A stretch of 64,000 bases of DNA from JAWVFM01 sp963841455 (GTDB taxonomy: Bacteria; Actinomycetota; Thermoleophilia; Solirubrobacterales; 70-9): contig CAWJCU010000002.1 of assembly GCA_963841455.1 (NCBI GenBank), positions 186,001 to 250,000 of the forward strand, given 5' to 3'. The position numbers and the translations under genes are program-made. The notes below the pieces were generated by a model, which made no database searches, was not told the DNA's origin, and worked only from the letters and a program-made list of their open reading frames with translations. Positions 16,342 through 24,528 of the stretch are shown piece after piece. Position 1 is the first letter of the stretch. Every line of letters begins with the position of its first letter.

Positions 16342-17766
16342 TCAAGGCTCGAGCAGCGGGACGAGACTGAGATCGGGCGCGAGGCTTCGCATGCGTGCGT
16401 CGGGGACCGGGTGGCCGGAGTCTAGGGCGTCGAGGACGCCCCTGGCGTGGGCGGTGGCGCGCTGATACGGATAGTCGCCGGCCTGTCGGCGGCTGTCGAG
16501 GAACGCCCAATCGCTCGCCTGAAGGGCGAGAAGCTCGCGGACCGCACGCTCCCGGGCCGGCGGTGGGATGCCGTCGGCGCCGAGGGCGCCGATCGTGCGC
16601 AGCTCGAGCCGGCGCGCGGCCCAGGTGATGTCGGCGACGGGCGGCGAGTCCCAGGTCCGAAGGTCCTTGCCCTCGCCCCAGCTCGATGGCTGAAGCGGCC
16701 GCCCGGACGGATCGCGCTCGGCGATGGCATCGGGAAGCGTGAGCATCCTGACGCGGCGCCCCGGCGCCAGCCGAATCACCTCCTCGAGCCAGCCTGGGCC
16801 CTCCCACCACCAATGCCCGAGCAGCTCGGTGTCGATCGCGAAGGTCAGGAGGCCGCGCTCGCCTCGTTCCGCGGCGAAGGCGTCGAGCCTCGCGGCGACG
16901 GAGTCGAGGAACTCCGCGGCCTGGGCGCGGGCGCGCGCGGACGCCGCTTCGGGGTCGTACGCGTCGCCGCCGATCGCCCATGGCCGGCATCCGCGAAGGG
17001 ACTTGCGGTGGAAGTCGGCGTACGCCGGATCCGACGGATAGCCGTCGAGAGACCAGAGCCAGGAGACCGCCTCCCAGTCAATCGTCGCGGCGATCGGGCC
17101 GGCCTGCGTCGCCGCCGGCGCCAGCGCAGCAAGGCCCCCCTCGTGCGCGCTCTGATCGACGCAGAAGAGCTCGACGCCCGCGGCGGCGAGGGCGCTCTCG
17201 ATGCCGGGCTCGTACGCGCACTCGGGCAGCCAGAACCCCGCAGGCTCCCCGAACCGGCGCCGGTGCGATCGCATGCCCAGCTCGACCTGGAGGCGCCGCC
17301 CCGCGCGGGTCGCCAAGAGAGGCAGCACCGCGTGCGTCGCGGCGGAGGTCATCAACGCGATCCGGCCGTCGCGGGCCGGAGCCGCGAAAGCCGTCAGCAG
17401 GTCGCCGTCCAAGCCCTCGATCAGCTTGGCGGCGGATTCGTAGCGCGACGCCTCGGCGAGGCACGCTGGGCGCAGCTCTCGTGGGACGTCCGCCGCGTCG
17501 GCTCGCGCAGCGCCGAGCCGCAGGTCCCTCACGAACCTCTCAACGCGCTCGACGACGCCCGGGGCCTCGAGCTGGTCCGCCAGGACCGGCGTCACCGTCA
17601 TCGTCACCCGCTCGGCGACGTCGAGCACCGGCAGATAGCTTCGGGCGGCCGCGTCGAGCAGCCACTCCTCGCCGAAGGGATAGGTGCCGAACCCCTCGAC
17701 GTAGGGCATGTGGGAGTGCAGGACGATCGACAGGTCGCCCGCGCTCTGTGGCTCGCGCTCAGACAT
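16342..17766 (-). CDS. GH57 1,4-alpha-glucan branching enzyme (Rv3031-like)
   Basis: 474 residues from ATG 17766. GH57 enzyme with C-terminal DUF1957. It starts with the usual IVLHSHMPYVEGFGTYPFGEEWL. The nucleophile is Glu182 in WLPECAYEPGIE and the acid/base is Asp312 in TFAIDTELLGHWWWEGPGWLEE; both motifs are complete. The C-terminal helical part (SWGEGKDLRTWDSPPVADITWAARRLE) is typical. It would introduce alpha-1,6 branches into an intracellular glucan. It overlaps the end of the upstream methyltransferase gene by 8 nt and precedes the GT4 gene, so the three form a tight operon. Confidence 0.92.
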   Translation of the reverse strand: MSEREPQSAGDLSIVLHSHMPYVEGFGTYPFGEEWLLDAAARSYLPVLDVAERVTMTVTPVLADQLEAPGVVERVERFVRDLRLGAARADAADVPRELRPACLAEASRYESAAKLIEGLDGDLLTAFAAPARDGRIALMTSAATHAVLPLLATRAGRRLQVELGMRSHRRRFGEPAGFWLPECAYEPGIESALAAAGVELFCVDQSAHEGGLAALAPAATQAGPIAATIDWEAVSWLWSLDGYPSDPAYADFHRKSLRGCRPWAIGGDAYDPEAASARARAQAAEFLDSVAARLDAFAAERGERGLLTFAIDTELLGHWWWEGPGWLEEVIRLAPGRRVRMLTLPDAIAERDPSGRPLQPSSWGEGKDLRTWDSPPVADITWAARRLELRTIGALGADGIPPPARERAVRELLALQASDWAFLDSRRQAGDYPYQRATAHARGVLDALDSGHPVPDARMRSLAPDLSLVPLLEP

Positions 17767-18526
17767 GACAGACGGCGATGAAGTCGAGCGCGCGATCGAG
17801 GCTCGCCTCCTCCGCGGTGCGAAGCTGGAAGTCCGAGGCGGATATCGCCGGGACGAAGCGGTCGTAGAAGGGCTTCGTGATCCGGAGCGCCGGGTGGACC
17901 CGGTCCCAGCCGGCGCGGATCGCGAGCTCGTGAAGGCGCAGCTTGCGCGCATGGTGGAGGCCCAGGACCTCGACGGCCGCGAAGCGAGGCGCCAGGAGAT
18001 CGCGGTACTCCTCGGCGGTGTACTCGCGAACGTGCCAGGGGTTGCCGGAGCGGTCGGCACCGGGTGGCGCGAGCGTAAGGCGGTTGGGCGTCGAGATGTA
18101 CGCCGTCGGCGCGGCGGCGGCGATCCGCCGGCACAGCTCCTCAGGGTCGGGGACGTGCTCGATCGTCTGCAGGAAGACGATCGCGTCGTAGGGGCCCTGG
18201 ACTTCCTCCACGAGCCCGCGCTCGAAGCTGAGGCCCGGCCGCCCGTAGCGCAGCCGAGCGTGCTCGTGGGCCTCGGGGTTGGCGTCGACGCCGACGACCT
18301 CCGCGGCCGTCGCGGCGAGGACGGCCGACCCGTACCCCTCGCCGCACGCGAGGTCGGCCACACGGATCCCGCCCACCCGCTCGGCGATCCACTCGTACAC
18401 GGCGAGATGGCGCCGGTACCAGTAGTTCTCCGCCGGGACGTCCGGCAGGGTCCGCTCCCCGGTGAGCTCGAGGGGAGGGACGCCCGGAGGCTGGTCCCGC
18501 TGCACGTAGTCGGTCTCCTGCTGCAT
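17759..18526 (-). CDS. class I SAM-dependent methyltransferase (Rv3030-like)
   Basis: 255 residues from ATG 18526. The N-terminal LELTGERTLPDVPAENYWYRRHLAVYEWIAERV closely resembles the start of the methyltransferases that sit beside GH57/GT4 genes in actinobacteria. Motif I is VADLACGEGYGSAVLA, the acidic SAM-ribose contact VVGVDANPEAHE, and motif IV AIVFLQTIEHVPDPEEL. It probably O-methylates glucose units of the polysaccharide made by the next two genes. Copy 1 of the two-hairpin repeat lies 2 bp before the start codon. Confidence 0.85.
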   Translation of the reverse strand: MQQETDYVQRDQPPGVPPLELTGERTLPDVPAENYWYRRHLAVYEWIAERVGGIRVADLACGEGYGSAVLAATAAEVVGVDANPEAHEHARLRYGRPGLSFERGLVEEVQGPYDAIVFLQTIEHVPDPEELCRRIAAAAPTAYISTPNRLTLAPPGADRSGNPWHVREYTAEEYRDLLAPRFAAVEVLGLHHARKLRLHELAIRAGWDRVHPALRITKPFYDRFVPAISASDFQLRTAEEASLDRALDFIAVCHV

Positions 18527-18527
18527 G

Positions 18528-18581
18528 ACTTGCGGGCGCCTTCGGCGCCCTTACACGCTCCTTTCGGGGCAAAGCCCCTCA
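18528..18581 (-). repeat. two-hairpin dispersed element, copy 1
   Basis: 54 bp. On the plus strand it reads ACTTGCGG, hairpin A (GGGCGCC-TTC-GGCGCCC), a 15-nt spacer beginning TTACACGC, hairpin B (GGGGC-AAA-GCCCC), and TCA. Strand is given for the TGAGG-first reading. In that sense it ends 1 bp before the ATG of the methyltransferase gene, in the 89-bp gap between two divergent methyltransferase genes. Confidence 0.9.
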
Positions 18582-18615
18582 CTTACAGATCCGGAAGGCT
18601 ACGATCGTCGGCCCG

Positions 18616-19536
18616 ATGCCCGCGGCGCCGACGGCCAGTCCCGAGCAGATCAAGGACGCAAACGTCCGCTATCACGACCTCGCGGCTACCGAGTACGACG
18701 CCAAGTGGGGCATCGACCTCGGCGAGGTGGGCCAGGCCCAGGTGAGCGAGAAGCTGCGCAAGGCGCTCGGCCGCCTGCCTGACGGCCCCTTCGAGGAGGC
18801 GCTCGAGATCGGCGCCGGTACCGGCTACTTCACGCTCAACATGCTGCAGGCGAGCCTGATCTCCAGGGCGACGGCGACCGACATCTCGGACGGCATGCTC
18901 GGCGCCCTGGAGACCTCGGCGAGCGCGCTCGGCCTCGACGTGCGGACCGTGCGCTCGGAGGCCGAGGAGCTTCAGTTCGACGATGAGAGCTTCGATCTCG
19001 TCTTCGGACACGCCGTCCTCCATCACATCCCCGACCTGGAGCGAGCGTTCCGCGAGTTTGCGCGAGTTCTGCGACCCGGCGGGGTGGTGGCCTTCTGCGG
19101 CGAGCCCTCGCGCTATGGCGACCGCCTCGCCGCGCTCCCGAAGCGGCTCGGGACGACCCTGGCTCCGATCTGGCGGCGCGCTCTTGGGGCCGAGGCACGC
19201 TCCGGGACCTCGCCCGAACGCGGGGGCGACCACGGCCTCGAGTGGGAGGTCGACGTCCACTCCTTCGCCCCTGGCGACCTCCGCCGGATGGTCGAGGCGG
19301 CCGGCCTGACGGAGCCGCGGATCCGGGGCGAGGAGCTCTTCGCGAACGCCTTCGGCTGGGTCATGCGCTCGCTCGAGGGGAGCGCGGAGCCCGAGGGGGT
19401 GCCGATGGCCTGGAGAACGTTCGCGTTTCGCAGCTACCTCGCGCTTCAGACCGTCGATTCCGCGGTGCTCGAGCCGCGGCTCCCGCCGAGCCTCTTCTAC
19501 AACCTCGTCCTCTCGGCCACAAAAGGCGTGACTTGA
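18616..19536 (+). CDS. class I SAM-dependent methyltransferase, second of the locus
   Basis: 306 residues. Motif I ALEIGAGTGYFTLNML, post-I ATATDISDGMLGALE, motif II/III SFDLVFGHAVLHHIPDLERAFREFARVLRPGGVVAFCGEPS; this is the Methyltransf_11 pattern. The C-terminal 120 residues (FAPGDLRRMVEAAGLTEPRIRGEELFANAFGWVMRSLEG) are specific to its subfamily. The substrate is unknown; its position, divergent from the Rv3030-like gene, suggests a polysaccharide or lipid. Oddity: the TGA stop is the first three bases of repeat copy 2, so the last codons run into the repeat. Confidence 0.85.
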   Translation: MPAAPTASPEQIKDANVRYHDLAATEYDAKWGIDLGEVGQAQVSEKLRKALGRLPDGPFEEALEIGAGTGYFTLNMLQASLISRATATDISDGMLGALETSASALGLDVRTVRSEAEELQFDDESFDLVFGHAVLHHIPDLERAFREFARVLRPGGVVAFCGEPSRYGDRLAALPKRLGTTLAPIWRRALGAEARSGTSPERGGDHGLEWEVDVHSFAPGDLRRMVEAAGLTEPRIRGEELFANAFGWVMRSLEGSAEPEGVPMAWRTFAFRSYLALQTVDSAVLEPRLPPSLFYNLVLSATKGVT

Positions 19537-19580
19537 GGGGCCTTGGCTCCGAAACGAGCGTGTAAGGGCGCCGTAGGCGC
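19534..19580 (+). repeat. two-hairpin dispersed element, copy 2 (decayed end)
   Basis: Inverted relative to the other five copies. Read TGAGG-first on the plus strand it starts with the stop codon of the methyltransferase gene. Hairpin B has one A.C mismatch (GGAGC/GCCCC) and hairpin A is shortened to GCGCC-TAC-GGCGC; the ACTTGCGG end is not recognisable. It appears to be the most decayed copy. Confidence 0.8.
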
Positions 19581-19827
19581 TGGCGGGAGATCTCGGCGAC
19601 GCCGCCGTGGACGTCAGCGCCGGCGAGCCGATCCGGAAGGGGCCTGCCGTCGAGCGGCACGTGGACAGGCCTCTCGACGGGGCGAGCCGAGCACGAGGAA
19701 GACTCGGCGGGCGTCGAAGTTGAGCTCGAGGGTCGCCTTGCGGGCGGCGGTTGCAGCCTCGTGACGCCCGCGGACAGGATCGCCGGCAGGACCAGTCAAG
19801 CGAGCACCCGCTGCGTTTGCGCGAACA
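19581..19827. other. intergenic segment between two inverted repeat copies
   Basis: About 250 bp flanked by repeat copies 2 and 3 in opposite orientation. It contains no convincing gene. On the minus strand a TTG-started frame of 61 codons (19799-19614) includes ATAARKATLELNFDARRVFLVLGSPR, which has protein-like composition, but it lacks an RBS and ends in Arg/Ala-rich sequence. It could be a gene remnant. Confidence 0.4.
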
Positions 19828-19882
19828 ACTTGCGGGCGCCTTCGGCGCCCTTACATGCCGCTTTCGGTGCTAAAGCATCTCA
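19828..19882 (-). repeat. two-hairpin dispersed element, copy 3
   Basis: 55 bp. Hairpin A is identical to copy 1 (GGGCGCC-TTC-GGCGCCC). Hairpin B is GGTGC-TAAA-GCATC, with the third pair T-A instead of G-C and one G.T pair, so pairing is kept. It lies 26 bp before the GerW-like start codon, in the likely leader or promoter. Confidence 0.9.
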
Positions 19883-19908
19883 GGACGTTCCCGCTTAGGA
19901 TGGCGCCA

Positions 19909-20310
19909 ATGGCGAAGGCCGACGAAGCCGCCGAGAGCGCACTGGCCGGCCGCACCGTGAGCCCGTGGGAGATGGCGCTTCGCGCCACCGGGGCACGGCT
20001 CTGCTACGGCGAGCCGGTCAAGGCGAATGGCCGGACGGTCATTCCGGTCGCGAGCGTCGAGGCGGCGGGCGGCGGTGGCTGGGGAAAGACCGAGGCCGCG
20101 CAGGACGCGGCGGACTCGAAGGGAAACGGCACCGGCGGCGGCCTCGGCGGCTGGGTCTCCGCGGCACCGGTCGGCTTCATCGAGATCGGGCCGGACGGGA
20201 CGCGATTTCGCCGGATCATCGAGCCGGTGTCGCTCGCCCGCGGGCTGGCGGGCGCGACGGCGAAGGGCGCCGTCGCATGGGCGCGTGAGCGCAAGCGTCG
20301 CCAGCGCTAG
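19909..20310 (+). CDS. GerW/YtfJ-like sporulation-family protein
   Basis: 133 residues from ATG 19909, 9 nt after TTAGGA; an ATG at 19900 is also in frame. The pattern CYGEPVKANGRTVIPVASVEAAGGGGWGK ... GNGTGGGLGGWVSAAPVGFIEIGPDGTRFRRII is that of the GerW (YtfJ) family: a YGEPV / TVIPV strand pair, a Gly-rich loop, then VxAxPVGxIEI. In Bacillus the family acts in spore germination; non-sporulating actinobacteria also carry it, role unclear. Its TAG shares CTAG with the stop of the convergent cyclase gene. Confidence 0.78.
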   Translation: MAKADEAAESALAGRTVSPWEMALRATGARLCYGEPVKANGRTVIPVASVEAAGGGGWGKTEAAQDAADSKGNGTGGGLGGWVSAAPVGFIEIGPDGTRFRRIIEPVSLARGLAGATAKGAVAWARERKRRQR

Positions 20311-21428
20311 GAGCCGCCGGCCTGCAACGGGCGCGCGCGGAAGAGCTTCACTCCGCCAGAGACACCCTTCAGGCGCCGCTCACCGGCGAATGACCACCGG
20401 TAGCCGTCGCTCGCCGCGTCGCGAACCTCCTCGGAGCACAGGACGCTCTCGGGAAAGGCGAAGTCGGTGATGCGGCTCGCGAGGTTGACGGGGTGCCCGT
20501 ACCAATCGCCGCCGCGCGCGATCGCCTCACCGCGGGCGAGCCCGGCGCGCAGGGCGGGAAAGTCGCCTCCCTGCGCGGCCGCGGACCCGACGAGCTCGAG
20601 CGCCGCCTCGAGCAGCGGGTCGTTCTCGCTGGATACGAGCATCGCGGCGTCGCCGACCATCTTCACGAGACGCACCGGCGGCGCCACGACGTCGCGAACG
20701 AGCTCGCCGAGCCTCGTCGTCAGCTCGCCGAGCTGGTCGTGGTCAAGGGTCTGCCCGAGCCGGGTGAAATCGACCAGGTCGGCGAAGCAGGCCGTGACCT
20801 CCTGGGCCCCGACGAGCTTTCCCTCGGCGAGCTGCGCGCTCGACAGCACCGCCTGACGCATCTGCTCGACGAGGTGGAGGTTCACGATCCATACGAGCGC
20901 CGGCCCCAGGATCGGCTGGAGCGCTCGCGCGGCGTCGAGGTACCGGTGCCCCGCCTCGAGCTCGGTATCGCCCGGATGAAGCATGGCCTCGCCCACAAGG
21001 GCGGTCGCGGAGGCCGCCGCCTGCGACATCGCGACGCCCAGCACGCGTGAGTTCTCGACGAGGCCGTCGGGCGGCAGGCCGGCGTCGAGGACCTTCCGCA
21101 TCCGCTTCGCCGACTCGAGATCCTCCTCCGTCCCGGCTCGCTCGTTGGGATCCGGCCTCGGCAGCCCGATCGCCTGGCGAAGCCGAAGGAGCAGTTCGGC
21201 ATCAACCTGCGCCTCGGCCGCGATCTCGTCGATCGTGTACCAGCGGCCCCCGCCCTCGAGGAACCGCTCCACCGGCAAGAGCGCCAGCCGGTCCTCCTCG
21301 ACCGCCCGTCGCAGGTCCTCGAGCGGCACCCCCTCGTCGGCGAGCTCCGTCAGCAGCTGCCGGCGGCCCTGCCGCGCCTTACCGCGGGTCCCCTCGAGAA
21401 GCCCCTCGCTCTCGAAGTCGATTGCCAT
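20307..21428 (-). CDS. class III adenylate/guanylate cyclase with N-terminal regulatory domain (Rv1264-like)
   Basis: 373 residues. Residues ~1-200 are a helical regulatory domain (LLTELADEGVPLEDLRRAVEEDRLALLPVERFLEGGGRWYTIDEIAAEAQVDAELLLRLRQAIGLP) like that of the pH-responsive Rv1264. Residues ~210-365 are the cyclase domain: FADLVDFTRLG with metal Asp217, VKMVGDAAML with Lys256 and metal Asp260, and GHPVNLASRI with Asn315 and Arg319 as transition-state residues. All catalytic positions are filled, so the homodimer should be active and produce cAMP. No membrane segment. Confidence 0.9.
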   Translation of the reverse strand: MAIDFESEGLLEGTRGKARQGRRQLLTELADEGVPLEDLRRAVEEDRLALLPVERFLEGGGRWYTIDEIAAEAQVDAELLLRLRQAIGLPRPDPNERAGTEEDLESAKRMRKVLDAGLPPDGLVENSRVLGVAMSQAAASATALVGEAMLHPGDTELEAGHRYLDAARALQPILGPALVWIVNLHLVEQMRQAVLSSAQLAEGKLVGAQEVTACFADLVDFTRLGQTLDHDQLGELTTRLGELVRDVVAPPVRLVKMVGDAAMLVSSENDPLLEAALELVGSAAAQGGDFPALRAGLARGEAIARGGDWYGHPVNLASRITDFAFPESVLCSEEVRDAASDGYRWSFAGERRLKGVSGGVKLFRARPLQAGGS

Positions 21429-21443
21429 CCCCGCGGATTCTCC

Positions 21444-22946
21444 TCAGGCGAGCGCCACGGCGCCGCCGCGACGCGGATCGCCGCCGCCGCCGACGGCGCC
21501 TGTCTCGGGATCACGCGCCACGGCATGCACGCCCCCGAAGAACCAGTTCTCCCGCTCCCAGCGATTGACGGAATAGCCGCGCGACTCGAGACGGCCCAGC
21601 GCCACCTCGTCGACGCCGGGCTCGGCGTGGACGACGCCCGCCTCGAAATGGACCCGCGGCGCGGAGACCGCGTCCTGCGCCCACTCCTCGTCGACGATCA
21701 GCCGGACAATCGCCTGCAGGATGGCGGAACGGATCCGGTTCGACCCGCCGCTACCGAGGACCATCTCCACCTCGCCGTCCCGCAGGACGACCGACGGCGC
21801 CATCATCGAGGGCAGGCGCAGGCCGGTCTCGAGCATGTGGAAGCCGAGCGGGTTCAGGTCCTCCTCGCCGAGCATGTTGTTGACGTGGACGCCCGTTCCC
21901 GGGACGACGATGCCCGAGCCGGTGCCGTTCGAGCAGGTGACGCTCGCGCAGTTACCGCCTGCGTCTAGGGCGGAGATGTGCGTCGTCGATCCGACGCGGT
22001 CCGCCGCCGCGCCGATCCGCTCCGCGCGAAGGAGCTCGGCGGCGAAGCCCTCCTCGTAGAGACCGCGGTGGAACTCCTCCGTCCGCAGGGCCTGCGCCTC
22101 TTCCATGGTCGCGACGATCTGCTCCACTCCCGCGGACCCCGCGCGCTCCAGCACGGCAAGCGCGAATGCGATCAGCACCCCACCTGCCGAGGGCGGCGGG
22201 TTGGAGAGGATGTCGCGCCCGCGAAAATGCGCGTGGACGGGCTCGCGGTCGATCGGCCCGTACGCGGCCAGGTCCTCTTCCGTCAGGGTGCCACCACCGT
22301 CCCGCACCCGTGTCGCTACGGCCGCCGCGACCTCACCGGAGTAGATCGACCCCGGGCCCGAGGCGGCGTAGCGCTCCAGCGCGTCGCCGAGCTCGGGAAA
22401 GCGGAAGGTGTCTCCCTCGGTCACAAGGCTCCCGCCCGGCGCGTAGATTGCGGCGCACTCCGGATACTCGGTGAGCACCGGTTTCAGCAACTCGTGCAGG
22501 TAGCCCTGTTGTGCGTTGACCTCGACGCCGTCGCGCGCGAGCCACGCGGCAGGGCCGGCGAGGTCGCCCATCGCGGCCGACCCGAAGCGCTCCAGCGCCG
22601 ACCAGAGCCCCGCGGCCGTCCCCGGGACGCCGCACGAGGCGGGTCCGATGTTGAAGATCTGCGGGTTGCCGTCGAAGAGGATCTCGACCGGCACGAGCTC
22701 GGACGTCCGGTCGACCCCCCCGCGACCGGGCACGCCGACGAAGAAGTCGATCAGTACGTCCTCGTCGGCCGTGTGGACGAGCATGAAGCCGCCCGCCCCG
22801 ACCCCCGTCAGTGGGCTCTCGGTGACGAACGAGGTGAGGACCGCGGCAACGGCGGCGTCGACGGCGTTACCGCCGTCGCGAAGGACCTTTGCGCCCGCCT
22901 CCGCGGTGAGGGGGTGGCCGGCGGCAACGGCGCCGTGAGCGCTCAT
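21444..22946 (-). CDS. gamma-glutamyltransferase family protein
   Basis: 500 residues. An Ntn-hydrolase that self-cleaves before a Thr to form two subunits. The nucleophile is Thr321 in GSTTHISALDAGGNCASVTCSNGTGSGIVVPGTGVHVNNML. The N-terminal region GAVAAGHPLTAEAGAKVLRDGGNAVDAAVAAVL is canonical, as is the late GSGGSNRIRSAILQAIVRLI. No signal peptide is present, so the enzyme is probably cytoplasmic. Possible roles are cleavage or transfer of gamma-glutamyl groups from a thiol or amine conjugate. Confidence 0.9.
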   Translation of the reverse strand: MSAHGAVAAGHPLTAEAGAKVLRDGGNAVDAAVAAVLTSFVTESPLTGVGAGGFMLVHTADEDVLIDFFVGVPGRGGVDRTSELVPVEILFDGNPQIFNIGPASCGVPGTAAGLWSALERFGSAAMGDLAGPAAWLARDGVEVNAQQGYLHELLKPVLTEYPECAAIYAPGGSLVTEGDTFRFPELGDALERYAASGPGSIYSGEVAAAVATRVRDGGGTLTEEDLAAYGPIDREPVHAHFRGRDILSNPPPSAGGVLIAFALAVLERAGSAGVEQIVATMEEAQALRTEEFHRGLYEEGFAAELLRAERIGAAADRVGSTTHISALDAGGNCASVTCSNGTGSGIVVPGTGVHVNNMLGEEDLNPLGFHMLETGLRLPSMMAPSVVLRDGEVEMVLGSGGSNRIRSAILQAIVRLIVDEEWAQDAVSAPRVHFEAGVVHAEPGVDEVALGRLESRGYSVNRWERENWFFGGVHAVARDPETGAVGGGGDPRRGGAVALA

Positions 22947-23022
22947 GGCGCAAGACTAAGGAGGGATTTCAGCGAGAGCCGGCGCCCGCCTCGCTGCCAA
23001 CCCAGAAGCGCGCGCGGCGCGA

Positions 23023-24528
23023 CTAGTTCGGAAGGAACTCCGGAACCTCCACGTTCAGGTCCCGAGGCTGCGACTCGAAGCTCTTCGCCGTGCCCACGCG
23101 GCGATCGGCCGGGCGCCGTGTCGACGTGGTGGTCGTGCCGGGCACGCGCTTGGCCTGACCGCCGTTGCCGTCGGCGCGGCGGGCGCGCCCGTCGAACCGG
23201 GTGGCGATGACGGTGACCCAAACCTGATCTGTGAGGCCGTCGTCGATGTTGGCGCCGAAGATGATGTTCGCGTCCGGATGCGCGGCCTCGTGCACGACCT
23301 TGGCGGCGTCGTTCACCTCGAGGAGGCTCAGGTCCGGCCCACCGGTCACCGACAGCAGGATCGATCGCGCCCCGTCGACCGAGGTCTCGAGCAAGGGCGA
23401 GGAGATCGCCCGCTCCGCCGCGTGGCTCGCCCGGCTCTCGCCGGTGCCCATGCCGATGCCGAGAAGCGCCTGGCCGGCGTCCCGCATGGTGGTCCGCACG
23501 TCGGCGAAGTCGAGGTTGATGAGGCCCGGAAGGGTGATGAGCTCCGAGATGCCCTGGACGCCCTGACGGAGAACGTCGTCGGCCACCTGGAAGGCCTCGA
23601 CCATGCTCGTGGTGCGAGCGAGCACCGTCAGCAGGCGCTCGTTCGGGACGACGATGAGCGTGTCCACCTCCTGGGCGAGCGCCTCGATCCCCTTCTCGGC
23701 CTGCCCCGCGCGGCGGGTGCCCTCGAAGCGGAAGGGCTTGGTGACGATGCCGACCGTGAGCGAGCCGACATCGCGCGCGAGCCGCGCGATGACGGGCGCG
23801 GCGCCGGTGCCCGTTCCACCGCCGACCCCGGCGGTGACGAAGACCATGTCCGAGCCCTTCAGGAGACGCTTGATCTTGTCCTGCTCGGCGAAGGCGGCCT
23901 TGTAGCCGAGCTCCGGGTCCGAGCCGGCGCCCAGCCCGCGGGTGACCCCGCTTCCGAGGTGCACCGTCACGTCGGCGCTCGACTGCTGCAGCGACTGAAG
24001 GTCGGTGTTGATGGCCATGAACTCGACCCCGGGGATCTGCGCGTCGACCATTCGGTTGACCGCGTTGACCCCGGCTCCGCCCACGCCGACGACGCGGATC
24101 ACCGGCTCGTGGGGCCGCGGTGGGCCAGACGGCGCGTCGTAGGGACTGGGCTCCTCGCGGCCGTAGGCGGGCGGGCCCGGGTCGGGCGGCTCGTCGGTGA
24201 AGATGCGTGAGATGCGGTCCTTCGGGTCCGCGACGGCGCGCTCGACTCCCGGCGCCTCGGTTCGGTAGGCGCGCACGTGCTCGGGGTCCGGCGCCGCCGG
24301 CTCGGAGGGCGCGGCGGGCTCCTCCTCGGTCTGGTCGTAGAACGCCGGCGGCGGCGAAGCGGGGGCGGCCGGCTCCTCGGGTGGGGCTGACTGCCGGAGC
24401 GCGCCGGTGTCCTCCTCGACCGCGGGCTGCTGCGTGGTCGGCGGGTCCTCCTCCTCCGGAGGCGTGGTCGAGCGGAAGAGGTCCGCGAGGGGGCCCTCAC
24501 GCATGCTGGCCCGCTTAGGACGCGCCAT
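23023..24528 (-). CDS. ftsZ: cell division protein FtsZ with ~142-residue disordered N-terminal extension
   Basis: 501 residues. The GTPase core begins at about residue 143 (PVIRVVGVGGAGVNAVNRM), has the tubulin signature GGGTGTG at 236-242, and the T7 loop NLDFADVRTTM with the catalytic Asp. The C-terminus DLNVEVPEFLPN is a conserved tail peptide for partners. It polymerises into the division ring. Unusual: residues 1-142 are rich in Pro, Glu and Ala, whereas most FtsZ have under 20 residues before the core. The start overlaps the end of parA by 14 nt, and no dcw-cluster genes are near. ATG at codon 9 is an alternative start. Confidence 0.93.
   Translation of the reverse strand: MARPKRASMREGPLADLFRSTTPPEEEDPPTTQQPAVEEDTGALRQSAPPEEPAAPASPPPAFYDQTEEEPAAPSEPAAPDPEHVRAYRTEAPGVERAVADPKDRISRIFTDEPPDPGPPAYGREEPSPYDAPSGPPRPHEPVIRVVGVGGAGVNAVNRMVDAQIPGVEFMAINTDLQSLQQSSADVTVHLGSGVTRGLGAGSDPELGYKAAFAEQDKIKRLLKGSDMVFVTAGVGGGTGTGAAPVIARLARDVGSLTVGIVTKPFRFEGTRRAGQAEKGIEALAQEVDTLIVVPNERLLTVLARTTSMVEAFQVADDVLRQGVQGISELITLPGLINLDFADVRTTMRDAGQALLGIGMGTGESRASHAAERAISSPLLETSVDGARSILLSVTGGPDLSLLEVNDAAKVVHEAAHPDANIIFGANIDDGLTDQVWVTVIATRFDGRARRADGNGGQAKRVPGTTTTSTRRPADRRVGTAKSFESQPRDLNVEVPEFLPN

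Noticed and set aside
18528..18581. Repeat copies taken as simple intrinsic terminators
   Set aside because: No T-run follows either hairpin, copies also occur directly before start codons and inside an operon, and the whole 54-bp layout including the spacer is conserved.
16342..18582. GH57 gene starting at 18582 (746 codons)
   Set aside because: The extra N-terminal part is the methyltransferase gene and the repeat read in another frame; the GH57 fold begins at ATG 17766.
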